From contig NZ_FMCR01000002.1 of the NCBI RefSeq assembly GCF_900091575.1, positions 1-64,000 of the forward strand: 64,000 bases of DNA, read 5' to 3'. The position numbers and the translations under genes are program-made. This document shows, piece after piece, positions 51,608 through 60,755 of the stretch (positions are counted from its first letter, which is position 1; every line of letters begins with the position of its first letter). Under the pieces are notes generated by a model. That model saw nothing but the letters and a program-made list of their open reading frames with translations, did not search any database and was not told the origin of the DNA. This DNA is from Micromonospora saelicesensis. GTDB taxonomy: Bacteria > Actinomycetota > Actinomycetes > Mycobacteriales > Micromonosporaceae.

Positions 51608-52549
51608 GTGGCTGAGGCGACGGTCGCGGTCCCGCTCTGGGCCTGGGCGGCGGTCGGCGCGGTGATCGCGGTGCTGCTCGCCGTGGATGTGCTCCTGCAC
51701 CGGGACAACCACGTCATCGAGCTCCGCGAGGCGCTGCTGTGGAGCGCCGTCTGGATCGGCGCGGGTCTGCTGTTCGGGTTGGTCGTCTGGTGGGGCCTCG
51801 GCGGTGACCCGGCCATCGCGTACTTCTCCGGCTACCTGCTGGAGAAGGCGCTCTCGGTGGACAACGTGTTCGTCTTCGCGCTGCTCTTCGGCTACTTCCA
51901 GGTGCCGCCGGGCTATCAGCACAAGGTGCTGTTCTGGGGTGTCGTGGGGGCACTCGTCTTCCGGTTGCTGTTCATCTTCGCCGGTGCCGAGTTACTGGAC
52001 CGGCTCGCCTGGGCCGGGTTCGTGCTGGGCGCGTTCCTGATCTGGACCGGTTGGCGGCTGGCCGTACGCGGGAAGCCGGACGTCGACCCGGAACGCAACG
52101 TCGTGGTCCGGCTGTTCCGGCGGCTGGTGCCCACCGACGCCCGCTACCACGGCGACCGGTTCACCGCCCGGGTGGCCGGTCGACGGGTGGCGACGTTGCT
52201 GCTGGTCGCGCTCGTCGCCATCGAGGCCACCGACGTGGTCTTCGCCATCGACTCGGTGGCGGCGATCCTTGCCATCACCACGAACACCTTCCTGGTCTGG
52301 ACGGCCACCGCGTTCGCCGTCCTGGGGCTGCGCAGCCTCTACTTCTGCCTCGCCGGCCTGCTGCGCCACTTCGGCTACCTGCGGTACGGGTTGGCGCTGC
52401 TACTGGCCTTCGCCGGGCTGAAGCTGATTCTCGCCGAGACGCCGGTGGGCAAGCTGCCGGTCTGGTTGACCCTGGCCGTGGTGCTGCTGACCCTGACGGT
52501 CTCCATCGGCGCCAGCACCCTGGCCGCCCGCCGCCGAACCGACGGCTGA
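51608..52549 (+). CDS. TerC-family membrane protein
   Basis: A 313-residue protein with about eight hydrophobic segments. ALSVDNVFVFALLF and EATDVVFAIDSVAAILAIT contain the conserved Asp/Asn of TerC-type manganese exporters. GTG 51608 is chosen because GGAGGG lies six bases before it; ATG 51593 is also possible. It may export manganese or assist membrane-protein metalation. The stop codon falls within a 20-bp tandem repeat. Confidence 0.88.
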   Translation: MAEATVAVPLWAWAAVGAVIAVLLAVDVLLHRDNHVIELREALLWSAVWIGAGLLFGLVVWWGLGGDPAIAYFSGYLLEKALSVDNVFVFALLFGYFQVPPGYQHKVLFWGVVGALVFRLLFIFAGAELLDRLAWAGFVLGAFLIWTGWRLAVRGKPDVDPERNVVVRLFRRLVPTDARYHGDRFTARVAGRRVATLLLVALVAIEATDVVFAIDSVAAILAITTNTFLVWTATAFAVLGLRSLYFCLAGLLRHFGYLRYGLALLLAFAGLKLILAETPVGKLPVWLTLAVVLLTLTVSIGASTLAARRRTDG

Positions 52550-52583
52550 GCCGCCGGGCCGCTGGCTGAGCCGCCGGGCCGCG
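52544..52583. repeat. Tandem 20-bp duplication over the terC stop codon
   Basis: Copies of ggctgagccgccgggccgc lie at 52544-52563 and 52564-52583, differing only at the last base. The TGA of the terC-like gene is in the first copy. The second copy can pair with gcggcccgg near 52598 to form a terminator-like hairpin. Confidence 0.75.
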
Positions 52584-52609
52584 TCCCGACCGCTGGGCGG
52601 CGGCCCGGG

Positions 52610-53335
52610 TCAGCCGACCAGTACCGGCCGGGACAGCTGGTCGGCGAGCACCGCGGGCGCCTCGGCCAGGGACGGGCCGTACCAGGTGAGGTGCCGCCCG
52701 GAGAGCAGGGCGCACGGTACGCCGGGGAAGGCCTCCGGCCCGTCGTCGGCGGTGAAGCGGTACGGCTCGTCGGGCATCACCACCAGGTCGGGCTCTCGTT
52801 CGCGTAGTTCGGTGAGGGTCGGGCGGGGATAGCGTTCGGGGTGCTCGTCGTAGGCGTTGACCACGCCGAGGCGGCGCAGCACGTCACCGGCGAACGTGTC
52901 GCCGCCGAGCACCACCCACGGCCGACGCCAGACCGGCACCACCGCGCGGCGGGTCGTCGTCAGCCGGGGTGGTGTGGCCCACGCCCGCCGGGCGGCCCGC
53001 AGCCAGGCCGGCTCCGTCGGCGCGCCCAGTTCGGTCAGCACGTCGCCCAGCTCGGTCAACGCGCCGGGAACGGTCCGCGGATAGGTGACCCGCACCGGTA
53101 CGCCGGCCGCCCGTAGCGCCTCCGCGTCGGCCCGGCGGTTCTCCTCGACGTTCAGCAGCACCACGTCCGGACGTAGCGCGCGCACCCGGTCCAGATCGGG
53201 GTACTTGCTGCCGCCGACCCGGGCCACGTCGAGCCCGGCCGGGTGGCTGCACCAGTCGGTGGCCCCGACCAGCGCTCCCGGCAGGGTCAGCGCCACCGCC
53301 TCGGTCAGGGACGGCACCAGCGACACCACCCGCAC
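52610..53335 (-). CDS. BtuF-like helical-backbone metal/cobalamin-binding protein
   Basis: A 241-residue protein of the ABC-transporter binding-protein class III fold: RVVSLVPSLTEAV, VGATDWCSHP, VGGSKYPDLDRVRALRPDVVLLN, then LGGDTFAGDVLRRLGVVNAY and EPDLVVMPDEPY. It lacks a signal peptide and transporter genes nearby, so it may be a cytosolic relative and not a transporter subunit. GTG 53335 is preferred because GGAGG lies seven bases before it; GTG 53362 would add nine residues. Confidence 0.82.
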   Translation of the reverse strand: MRVVSLVPSLTEAVALTLPGALVGATDWCSHPAGLDVARVGGSKYPDLDRVRALRPDVVLLNVEENRRADAEALRAAGVPVRVTYPRTVPGALTELGDVLTELGAPTEPAWLRAARRAWATPPRLTTTRRAVVPVWRRPWVVLGGDTFAGDVLRRLGVVNAYDEHPERYPRPTLTELREREPDLVVMPDEPYRFTADDGPEAFPGVPCALLSGRHLTWYGPSLAEAPAVLADQLSRPVLVG

Positions 53336-53390
53336 CCGCGTACCTCCGTTCGCCGCCGACACCGATCATGCCCCTCGGTGCGGCGTCGGG

Positions 53391-53951
53391 TCAGGGGCGG
53401 CCGGGCTCGATGCGGGCGGTCACGTCGAGGTGCGCGGGCTGGCAGTCGGTCGTCGCCGCGAATCGGCGGACCGCGGCGCGTACGTGCTCGCGTACGCCGG
53501 CGGTCGGCGCGTCGGCGGTGAGGTCCACCCGGATCCACACGTCGGGGTGCGGTGGCGCGCCGGTGAGCACCACCCGGGCCCGGCGTACCCCGGGGTTGCC
53601 GGTCAGGTCACGGGCCAGTGCGTCGGCGAGAACGTCGGTGGCCAGCCGGGTCCGGCCCGGCCGGCGTCCGGGGTGGCTCAGGGTGCCGCGCAGCGTGCCG
53701 TCCGGGCCCCGCAGCTCCCGGGTCAGCAGGCGTTGCCCGGCCAGCGCGAACAGCGCTCCGGCGACAGCCGCGGCCAGGGTGTTCCACGGCGCGGCCGCCC
53801 GCCACCGGTCGACCAGTTCGGCGCTGAGCAGCACCGCCGCCGGGTCAGCGCCGGGCAACGTGCCGAGGCTGGCCGTCAGCGCCGCCGCGCCGCCCGCGAC
53901 CAGCAGCAGCGCGATGATGGTCCACAGCAGTCGGTGCCCGGCGTTGGTCAC
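53391..53951 (-). CDS. Alkaline-shock-response membrane anchor protein (AmaP-like)
   Basis: A 186-residue protein with two membrane segments near the N-terminus (about residues 8-28 and 54-70) and a beta-rich C-terminal domain (ARVVLTGAPPHPDVWIRVDLTAD). It is the last gene of a four-gene unit with Asp23/Gls24 and DUF2273 genes. Such proteins anchor Asp23 at the membrane. GTG 53951 overlaps the stop of the upstream gene. Confidence 0.78.
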   Translation of the reverse strand: MTNAGHRLLWTIIALLLVAGGAAALTASLGTLPGADPAAVLLSAELVDRWRAAAPWNTLAAAVAGALFALAGQRLLTRELRGPDGTLRGTLSHPGRRPGRTRLATDVLADALARDLTGNPGVRRARVVLTGAPPHPDVWIRVDLTADAPTAGVREHVRAAVRRFAATTDCQPAHLDVTARIEPGRP

Positions 53952-54469
53952 GCCGGCCGTCGCCGAGGCAGCAGCCGGACGTCGATCCGGGCGGGGCGGG
54001 GTGCGGTGAGGTGGCGCAACTCCTGGTGCACGGCGAACTCGATCTCCGCCCGGGCCGCCGGGTCGCCGGTCGCGCGGACCCGGGGGCGCCACTGGCCGCC
54101 GCGTCGACGGACCCGGACCCGGGCGCGGCGGACGCCCGGCACCGCGCTGGCGGCGTCAGCGAGCCGCCGTTCCACACAGCGCCGGTGCAGGTACCAGCCG
54201 TCGCGCTCGTCGGCGCGCAGGCGGACCGGCGTCCAGCGGCGCAGCTGGGCGACGAGGATGGCCAGGCCCAGCAGGAGAGCCCCGCCGGCCACGGCCCGGA
54301 CGGTGGGGTCGCGCCACCGGGTGCCGCTCAGCGCGTCGAGCCAGCCGCTGGTGTCGAGCGGTGTCGGTCGGTGCAGGGTGAGCAGCAACGCCTGGACGGC
54401 CGCCGCGGCGCCACCGAGAAGGAGGGCGGTGGCCAGCAGCAACGAGGCGATCCGGTTGGCGGTGCGCAT
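53948..54469 (-). CDS. DUF6286-like membrane protein of the Asp23 operon
   Basis: A 173-residue protein with two membrane segments (ASLLLATALLLGGAAAAVQ and AVAGGALLLGLAILVAQL) and a basic C-terminal domain rich in Arg (RRARVRVRRRGGQW). It lies between the Asp23 and AmaP-like genes with overlapping starts and stops, as in Streptomyces envelope-stress operons. Confidence 0.75.
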   Translation of the reverse strand: MRTANRIASLLLATALLLGGAAAAVQALLLTLHRPTPLDTSGWLDALSGTRWRDPTVRAVAGGALLLGLAILVAQLRRWTPVRLRADERDGWYLHRRCVERRLADAASAVPGVRRARVRVRRRGGQWRPRVRATGDPAARAEIEFAVHQELRHLTAPRPARIDVRLLPRRRPA

Positions 54470-54470
54470 C

Positions 54471-54851
54471 TCAGCCGTCCTCGGGTGTGGCGGTGCCGAC
54501 GCCGGAGGAGTCGACGCCGGGGACGAGCAGGTCGTCAACGGTGACGGTCACCACCGCCACGCTGAGCCCGGTCTGGGCGGCCACCTGGTCGGTGACCACC
54601 GCCCGGACCGTCTCGGCGATCGTCGGCACGCTGTGGCCGTACCAGGTGATGAGGTGCAGGTCGAGTCCGACGGACCGGTCATCCAGGCGGACCGCCGCCG
54701 GGCGGACGACGGACACGCCCGGCACGAGGCTGGCCGCCTGCACCGCGATCCGCGCGACGTCCGCGGTGTCGCCCGGGCGGCGCTCCGGACCGGTCGTCCC
54801 GGCGGCCAGTCCGGTGCCGGGGTTCGTCCCCGCGGACGGGCGGGTGGTCAC
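54471..54851 (-). CDS. Asp23/Gls24 family envelope stress protein
   Basis: A 126-residue protein. VARIAVQAASLVPGVSVVRP, then VGLDLHLITWYGHSVPTIAETVRAVV and a final VTVTVDDLLVP are typical of the Asp23 domain. It starts with GTG at 54851 inside the end of the DUF2273 gene. Asp23 proteins gather at the membrane and counter cell-wall stress. Confidence 0.87.
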   Translation of the reverse strand: MTTRPSAGTNPGTGLAAGTTGPERRPGDTADVARIAVQAASLVPGVSVVRPAAVRLDDRSVGLDLHLITWYGHSVPTIAETVRAVVTDQVAAQTGLSVAVVTVTVDDLLVPGVDSSGVGTATPEDG

Positions 54852-55039
54852 CGGCGCCGCCGAGCGTCGGCGCGGCGGTCGCCGAGACCGGTCACCGCGA
54901 GGTCGCCGTCGAGCACCCGGACGACCAGCCAGCCGAGCAGGCCGGCGAGGACGGCCAGGGCGGTCACGCCGACGCCGGCGAGCGCCCAGACCGCCACGGC
55001 GAGGAACCCGGCGAGGAAGCCGAACTGCTGTCGCGACAT
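54848..55039 (-). CDS. Small membrane protein (DUF2273-like) of the Asp23 operon
   Basis: A 63-residue protein with two hydrophobic segments (FLAGFLAVAVWALAGVG and ALAVLAGLLGWLVVRVL) and a basic C-terminus. It starts the four-gene envelope-stress unit; GGAGGTGACC precedes the ATG. Confidence 0.78.
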   Translation of the reverse strand: MSRQQFGFLAGFLAVAVWALAGVGVTALAVLAGLLGWLVVRVLDGDLAVTGLGDRRADARRRR

Positions 55040-55203
55040 GGTCACCTCCGGGCCGGTCCGGTACCGGCGGTTGCTGGATACACCCGGTGGCCATTCCTGG
55101 AACATCGGCGCTGCTGTGATCCCCGTCACATCGGAAGTCGGTGGGCCATGATCGACCACCTAGACTCGGCCCGGCTCGACCGACCGGCGGATGGATCAGG
55201 CAG

Positions 55204-56079
55204 ATGACGAGCATCGGGAGCGACGACCCCGGTTGGCTGCGGGCGATGCCCGCCGAGGCGGGACGTGACGGGCTGCTCAGCCGCGCCGGCCATCGGGTCC
55301 TGGCGGCACGCCGGCTCACTGATCTGGTCCAGGGCCGCCCACCCGGTGTCACTGGCAGCCAGTGGACCTCGGCGAGCCGCGCCAGCTTCGACTTCGTTGT
55401 CTACGCCGCCGACACCGGCCGTCCGGTCGTCGCCGTGCAGATCGGCCCGGTGCCGTCTCCCGGCTCGGCGGAGCAGCGCGTGGAGCGACTCACTGACGCG
55501 GTGAGCGCGGCCGTCGGCCTGCCCGTTCTGCGGATCGGTACGCCCACGTTGAGCGCCGCCGAGCATGGCCGCCGCCTGGTCGAGTACGTGATCGACGCGC
55601 GCGCCTACGCCGCGGGCGGGGTCACCGCCGCCGGGCCCGAACCGGCGCCGGTGGGCTTCCGGGACATCCTGGGCCGGCTGCCGGACGGGCGTACCGGGCC
55701 GGTCAACGACCTCGGCGCGCTGACCCGCGCTGCGGCGGTCGAGGCGTACGTGGCCGGGCAGGTGGCCGACCCGATCGTGCGAGGGCTGCACGTCCGCTGG
55801 GTGGACGGGCCGGCACAGGGGTGGAGCTGGGTGCAGGTACGCCCCGACGCGTGCCTCATCGAGCAGGTCTCGGTGACCGAACACCGTTTCTCCTGCGGCA
55901 TCGACGCGGCCCGGTTGGCCGAGGATCTCGCCGCCGTCGCCGTGGGGGAACGACTGCGGGGGAACGCCGTCGCCGACCTGCTGCCACGCGCCGAGTGGAC
56001 CGCCCGGATCGCCGCGCTGAGCCAGCGCCGCCACGAACTGGTCGGCGGTTTCGCCTTCGACCACCTCTGCGCCGACTGA
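55204..56079 (+). CDS. Conserved hypothetical protein (possible DUF2726-like nuclease fold)
   Basis: A 291-residue soluble protein. The segment SFDFVVYAADTGRPVVAVQIG, followed by a Leu-rich RVERLTDAVSAAVGLPVLRI, resembles the strand-helix core of DUF2726 proteins of restriction-endonuclease-like type (D-x-x-V...VVAV). The acidic residues needed for catalysis are not all clear. A start at ATG 55204 (MTSIGSDDPGW) is chosen for codon use. It is divergent from the Asp23 operon and followed by about 290 bases without a gene. Function is unknown. Confidence 0.6.
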   Translation: MTSIGSDDPGWLRAMPAEAGRDGLLSRAGHRVLAARRLTDLVQGRPPGVTGSQWTSASRASFDFVVYAADTGRPVVAVQIGPVPSPGSAEQRVERLTDAVSAAVGLPVLRIGTPTLSAAEHGRRLVEYVIDARAYAAGGVTAAGPEPAPVGFRDILGRLPDGRTGPVNDLGALTRAAAVEAYVAGQVADPIVRGLHVRWVDGPAQGWSWVQVRPDACLIEQVSVTEHRFSCGIDAARLAEDLAAVAVGERLRGNAVADLLPRAEWTARIAALSQRRHELVGGFAFDHLCAD

Positions 56080-56373
56080 CCAGCGCCCGTTCACCTGCTG
56101 ATCCCTGCTCCGCACCGGCTCCGTGTCGGGCCGCGGCAATTTCCTGTGCGTCTGTTGAACCTTCCCGGCCGCCGCCCCGTACTCCTGCGCGAATGAACAG
56201 GATCTCCCCATCCGCGTCCACCGGGCGCGGGAGACGGTGCGGAAAGGGCATCGTCGGCCATCGACGCATTACCGGGTAGGTCACGGTGGGCCGCCACCGC
56301 GGCGTGCCACCTCACATCCGTCGGTCCGCCGAGGGCAGAAATCCACTACCGGATCGAGAAGGAGAGCAATTCG

Positions 56374-57648
56374 ATGCGCAGGTCCACTCGGGCGCGCCGG
56401 CCTTCCGGCAACGCGCGGAGCAAGCGTCTGCTGGCAGTTGTCGGCACGCTCGCGGTCTTCGGCGGAGTTGTCGCCGTGACTCAGATTTCGTCGGCCCAGG
56501 ACCGGCGGACAAATAAGCCACGTCCGGCTGCCGGGCAGTGCGTGGAGCCGAGCCCGGGCGCGACCGCGCCGACCGGTGCCGGCTCGACCAGCCGGACCTG
56601 GCAGAACGGTCGGTGGGTGCGTAATCACTGGGGTGACGGACAGCAGTCGGTCCCCGAGTGCGAGGACGGCAAGGACGGCACGGTGGGCACCGGTACGGCC
56701 ATCGCCTGTCCGGATGTGGCTGCCAAACTGCCGCAGGTGCCGAACCGGGCGCGGGCCGAGGTGGACCGCAACCTCGCCCAGTTGCAGACCCAGATCGCCG
56801 AGGCGGACCGCCGGCTCGCCGCCGAGGGCAACAAGGGTGAGGCGTTCATCCGCAGCGCGATCCTCCAGCCGTTGGCCGGCAAGCGCCGCGCTGTGCTGGA
56901 CCGGATCACGACCGCCATCGACCGGGTCGGACCTCGACCGCAGGGCCTCGCGCAGCTCGCCGAGTGCCAGGTGCAGCCCACCGGCGGAACGGGCGGCAAC
57001 AACGGCGGCGGTAGCACGCCCACCACCACCCCCGGTGGCGGCAACAACGGCGGTGGCAACAACGGCGGCGGGAACAATGGCGGTGGCACCGAGCCCGGCG
57101 CCGGGCTCGGCGTGCTCGCCAACGACTGCGACGAGAGCCGGCTCCAGCCACACGACGGTTTCCAGAACGGCAACCGCTGCGTGAGCACCGAGTTCGGTGA
57201 GGTCGGCGCGGCGGCCAACAACCCGTCGCTGCTGATCACCCAGTTCCCCGAGCAGGTCGGCCAGAACCAGCCCTTCACCCTGCGGGTCAGCACCCGCAAC
57301 CTGGTCCGGGACCGCTTCCTGGCCGCCGGTCAGGGTGGCTACTACGTGGAGAGCTCGCTCCTCAACGACCAGGGCCTGGTCCGCGGTCACTTCCACACCG
57401 CCTGCCGGATGCTGGACAGCCTGACCGCCCCGCCGGAGCCGCAGGAGGTGCCCGCGTTCTTCGTCGCGACCGAGGACGGTCGCGGTGGCGCCCAGCCCGA
57501 CGAGGTGACGATCCAGATTCCGGGCCTGCCGGAGTCCGGTACCGCCCAGTGCTCCGTCTGGGCCGGTGACGGCTCGCACCGCCTGCCGATGATGGAGCGG
57601 GCCAACCAGACCCCCGCCTTCGACTCGGTGCGCATCGACGTCAACTGA
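56374..57648 (+). CDS. Secreted protein with Gly/Asn-rich linker, unknown function
   Basis: A 424-residue exported protein with a signal-type helix (LLAVVGTLAVFGGVVAVTQIS). The N-terminal half is helical (VDRNLAQLQTQIAEADRRLAAEG), then a linker of repeated GGGNN units near residues 205-245 joins it to a beta-rich C-terminal domain containing paired Cys (CDESRL, RCVST, CRMLD, QCSVW). The domain is not one I can name. Related proteins occur in Micromonospora-type genomes as conserved secreted proteins. It is followed by a strong terminator. Confidence 0.68.
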   Translation: MRRSTRARRPSGNARSKRLLAVVGTLAVFGGVVAVTQISSAQDRRTNKPRPAAGQCVEPSPGATAPTGAGSTSRTWQNGRWVRNHWGDGQQSVPECEDGKDGTVGTGTAIACPDVAAKLPQVPNRARAEVDRNLAQLQTQIAEADRRLAAEGNKGEAFIRSAILQPLAGKRRAVLDRITTAIDRVGPRPQGLAQLAECQVQPTGGTGGNNGGGSTPTTTPGGGNNGGGNNGGGNNGGGTEPGAGLGVLANDCDESRLQPHDGFQNGNRCVSTEFGEVGAAANNPSLLITQFPEQVGQNQPFTLRVSTRNLVRDRFLAAGQGGYYVESSLLNDQGLVRGHFHTACRMLDSLTAPPEPQEVPAFFVATEDGRGGAQPDEVTIQIPGLPESGTAQCSVWAGDGSHRLPMMERANQTPAFDSVRIDVN

Positions 57649-57660
57649 GCTGACGTACAA

Positions 57661-57706
57661 CGGCGGCCGGCCACCCGGGGCGACAACCCGGGGTGGCCGG
57701 CCGCCG
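57661..57706 (+). terminator. Strong terminator after the secreted-protein gene
   Basis: A perfect 16-bp stem (cggcggccggccaccc) with a 14-base loop follows the stop by 12 bases. Confidence 0.8.
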
Positions 57707-57730
57707 CTTCGTTTCCGGTGCCCGGACAAA

Positions 57731-57766
57731 CGACGGGGCCCCACCGTTTCCGGCGGGGCCCCGTCG
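57731..57766 (-). terminator. Terminator for lsr2
   Basis: A 12-bp GC stem (cgacggggcccc) lies 7 bases downstream of the lsr2 stop on the minus strand. It is separate from the hairpin for the convergent gene. Confidence 0.75.
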
Positions 57767-57773
57767 AGTCGCG

Positions 57774-58121
57774 TCAGCGGCTCTTGTACGCCTCGACGAC
57801 CTCAACCGGGATCCGGCCCCGCTCGGAAATCTTGTAGCCGTTCTTGACGGCCCATTCCCGGATGGCCCGGTTCTGCTCCCGATCCATTCCCGCGCCGGCG
57901 GGTCGCCCCGGTCGCCGGACTGAACGGGTGCTCTCCACCGGGCCGCGCCCGATCCGCCGACCCGCATTGATGTACGGATCGAGCGCCTTGCGCAGGACGC
58001 CGGCATTCTCGTCGGAGACATCGATCGTGTAGGCCACGCCGTCGAGACTGAACTCAACCGTCCGGTCGGCCTTCCCACCGTCGAGGTCGTCGGTCAGGAC
58101 CGTGATTACTTTTCTCGCCAT
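57774..58121 (-). CDS. lsr2: Nucleoid-associated protein Lsr2
   Basis: A 115-residue Lsr2: [24 protein letters not shown], the dimerisation beta region, then a central basic linker ([20 protein letters not shown]) and the DNA-binding end [18 protein letters not shown] with the minor-groove RGR. Lsr2 silences horizontally acquired, AT-rich DNA in actinobacteria. Its ends are typical, length normal. Confidence 0.93.
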   Translation of the reverse strand: MARKVITVLTDDLDGGKADRTVEFSLDGVAYTIDVSDENAGVLRKALDPYINAGRRIGRGPVESTRSVRRPGRPAGAGMDREQNRAIREWAVKNGYKISERGRIPVEVVEAYKSR

Positions 58122-58265
58122 TGCCGATTACTCCCTGTGTGCGGCGGGATGTGTCCAAAGTCTGACCTATCACCCCGGTAATCCGCAACAATATGCCTTC
58201 CATTCATTCGGCGCGTCGCGATTCCGTTACCGAGCAAAACCGTGAATCGGTTCGGTGCCGAGGCC

Positions 58266-58907
58266 TCATTCCCCGAGGATGCCGCTGTGACCGGCGACGG
58301 CAGCGGCCTCGGCCCGGTTCGAGACCCGCAACTTGCGCAGCAACGCGGCGGTCATCCGTTTCACCGTCCGTTCGGAGACGTGCAGTTCTTCGGCGATGTC
58401 GACGGTGCTGCGGCCGGCGGCGATCGCCCGCAGCAGCCGCCGTTCCTCGCCGTCCAGGTCGACGGTCGCGGAGCGCGTGGGTCGTAGCATGGCGCGGAGC
58501 AGTTCGGCCGGCAGCACCGCCCAGCCGTCGAGGATGGCCAGCAGCGGGGGCAGCAGCTCCTCGGGTTCGCTGGTCTTGGGCAGGAACCCCTCGGCGCCGG
58601 CTCGCAGCGCCTCCACCGCTGGCCCGGGCTCGGCGGAACCGGACATCGCGACCACCCGTACCCGAGGGGTGGTCCGCCGGATCGCGGCCACCGCCCGGAT
58701 GCCGCCGGGCGGTGGCATGTGCAGGTCGACCAGGGCCAGGTCGGGGCAGTAGTTGCTGACCAGGGCCGCCGCCGCGGCGGCGTCGCCGGTCGAGGCGACC
58801 ACCTCGGCGCGGCCGTTGGTGGTGATCGGGAGCAGCAACTCCAGGCCGCGGACGAAAAGGGGGTGATCGTCCACGACGACGAGTCGCAAGGTGGAGGCTC
58901 CCGGCAT
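58266..58907 (-). CDS. LuxR-family (NarL-type) response regulator
   Basis: A 213-residue regulator. Receiver residues are visible as VVVDDHPLF, LVDLHMPP with the phospho-Asp, MSGSAE and FLPKTSE; the C-terminal helix-turn-helix is STVDIAEELHVSERTVKRM. It is divergent from a histidine-kinase-like gene 65 bases away, so the two probably form a pair sharing one promoter region. The start MPGASTLRL (58907) is chosen because it follows a GGGAAC-type purine tract. Confidence 0.88.
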   Translation of the reverse strand: MPGASTLRLVVVDDHPLFVRGLELLLPITTNGRAEVVASTGDAAAAAALVSNYCPDLALVDLHMPPPGGIRAVAAIRRTTPRVRVVAMSGSAEPGPAVEALRAGAEGFLPKTSEPEELLPPLLAILDGWAVLPAELLRAMLRPTRSATVDLDGEERRLLRAIAAGRSTVDIAEELHVSERTVKRMTAALLRKLRVSNRAEAAAVAGHSGILGE

Positions 58908-58972
58908 GTCTGCGCCGTTCCCCAGCGGGTACCGATCATGCGGGTTCGCACCGAACGAGAGGAGTCGGGTGG

Positions 58973-59704
58973 ATGCGCGTACGGCATGGTTTGCGGGACC
59001 TGCTGCGAGGGTTGCGCCCCATTGAGCCGACACCCGGCGAGAGACGGCCGACGGCCGCCGATTCGGAGTTGCTGCTGCGGGTGTTGTGCCACGAGTTCCG
59101 TACGCCGATCAGCACCCTGACCTCACTGACCCGCGCGCTGGCCGATGAGCGTCGGGAGCTGACCGGGGACGATCGGCGGGCGCTCAGTGAGCTGGCCCGG
59201 GACCAGGCCGCCCACCTGCAGAGCCTGCTACGCGACGCGACCGCGGGCACCGGCGTGCTGACGCCGGCTCCGCAGCCGGAGCCGGCCGTCGCGCTGGCAG
59301 GCATCCTGCGGGAGGCCGCCGCCCTGGTGCCGGTGGGCCGTCGGCGGGCGCGGGCCACCCGGCGGGCGGCCTCCTGCCCGGTGCCGGCCGGACGAACCCG
59401 ACAGGTACTGGTCAACCTGGTGCAGAACGCGTTGCGGCACGGGCCGCAGGACGGACAGGTCGGGCTCTACGCCACAGTGTGCGGCTCCAGCCTGAGGATC
59501 CTGGTCACCGACGAGGGCCGGGTCGACGATGCGCTGCTGGTCGCGCTGCGGCGTCCGGCGCCGGCCGTCGGGATGTCCGGTCTGGGCCTGTGGATCGCGC
59601 GACAGCTCGTCGCGGCGGACGGGGGAGCGTTGCGGGCACACCGGGTACGCCCCCGTGGAGTGGCGCTGGAGGTGCTGCTGCCGATGGCTCGCCCGGTGCG
59701 CTGA
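58973..59704 (+). CDS. Histidine kinase-like protein
   Basis: A 243-residue kinase with no obvious membrane segment or sensor. The phospho-His is in RVLCHEFRTPISTL, the N box is NLVQNALRHGPQDG, and the G2 box is GMSGLGLWIARQL. It is a short HisKA-type kinase that would phosphorylate the divergent NarL-type regulator; orthodox HisKA kinases usually pair with OmpR-type regulators, so the match is not certain. Confidence 0.85.
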   Translation: MRVRHGLRDLLRGLRPIEPTPGERRPTAADSELLLRVLCHEFRTPISTLTSLTRALADERRELTGDDRRALSELARDQAAHLQSLLRDATAGTGVLTPAPQPEPAVALAGILREAAALVPVGRRRARATRRAASCPVPAGRTRQVLVNLVQNALRHGPQDGQVGLYATVCGSSLRILVTDEGRVDDALLVALRRPAPAVGMSGLGLWIARQLVAADGGALRAHRVRPRGVALEVLLPMARPVR

Positions 59705-59787
59705 CCCGGGCGGGACACCGGTTGGCCCGCTCGGGTCATCGGGGCGGGAACGGCCTCGCTACCTATTTTCGGTACCGAGGAGGTTGG

Positions 59788-60657
59788 ATGTTCAGCCACG
59801 TCAAGGATCTGCAGTTCGAAGCCAAGCCGGACGGCCCGGACGCGGCGTTCGCCCGCCGTTTGCAGGAGGTGCTGGGCGGCAAGTGGGGCGAGATGACGGT
59901 CGCGAACCAGTATCTCTTCCAGGGTTGGAACTGCCGACTGCCCGGCAAGTACAAGGACCTGCTGCTCGACGTCGGCACGGAGGAGATGGGCCACGTCGAG
60001 ATGATCGTCACGATGATCACCCGGTTGCTGGACAACGCGCCGCTGTCGCTGACCGAGGGGATCGCGGAGGACCCTGGAGGTGCCGCGACGTACGCCGGTG
60101 AGAACCCGGCGCACTTCATCCACGGCGGTGGCGGCGCCCTGCCCGCCGACTCCAACGGGGTGCCCTGGAACGGCGCGTTCATCACCGCCAGCGGCAACCT
60201 GTTGGCCGATTTCCAGCTCAACGTCACCGCCGAGGCGCAGGGTCGGCTCCAGGTCGCCCGGTTGTTCCACATGACCGACGACCCGGGCGTCAAGCAGATG
60301 CTGCGCTTCCTGCTGGCTCGCGACACGATGCACCAGAACATGTGGCTGGCGGCGATCGAGCAGCTCAAGGAGGACGGGCTGGAGGAGATGCCGGTGCCGG
60401 AGGCCTTCCCGGACTCGGGCGAGCTCACCGAGGAGTACGGCTACACCTACCTGGGTTTCTCCTCGGGCACCGACGCCGCCCAGGGACGCTGGGCGTCCGG
60501 GCCTTCGCCGGACGGCAAGGGCGAGTTCCGGTACGACGACAACCCGCGGGCGAACGCGCCGGAACCGGTGCTGCCTCCGGGTGACCCTCGCCTGTACGGC
60601 ACCAACCCGGGGGTGGCCGGCTCGGTGAAGAACACGGTGAAGAGCAAGCTCACCTGA
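59788..60657 (+). CDS. Manganese catalase
   Basis: A 289-residue di-manganese catalase. Helices contain GEMTVANQYLFQGW, VGTEEMGHVEMIVTMI and LNVTAEAQGRLQVARL, then RDTMHQNMW; these Glu and His residues are the manganese ligands of the family. It converts hydrogen peroxide to water and oxygen in the cytoplasm. The C-terminal 50 residues are polar. GAGGAGGTT precedes the ATG. Confidence 0.92.
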   Translation: MFSHVKDLQFEAKPDGPDAAFARRLQEVLGGKWGEMTVANQYLFQGWNCRLPGKYKDLLLDVGTEEMGHVEMIVTMITRLLDNAPLSLTEGIAEDPGGAATYAGENPAHFIHGGGGALPADSNGVPWNGAFITASGNLLADFQLNVTAEAQGRLQVARLFHMTDDPGVKQMLRFLLARDTMHQNMWLAAIEQLKEDGLEEMPVPEAFPDSGELTEEYGYTYLGFSSGTDAAQGRWASGPSPDGKGEFRYDDNPRANAPEPVLPPGDPRLYGTNPGVAGSVKNTVKSKLT

Positions 60658-60755
60658 GGTACCTCGTCGGGTCGTCCGCCGGTCCCGGGCGACCCGACGG
60701 ACCGGGTGGAAGAGTGGTCTGGGTCACAGGCCGGAACAAGGGGAACGTTTTGTTA

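Noticed and set aside
57000..57090. Possible repeat array or CRISPR-like units in the Gly/Asn-rich segment
   Set aside because: The repeats are codons for GGGNN in a secreted protein; spacing and length do not fit CRISPR.
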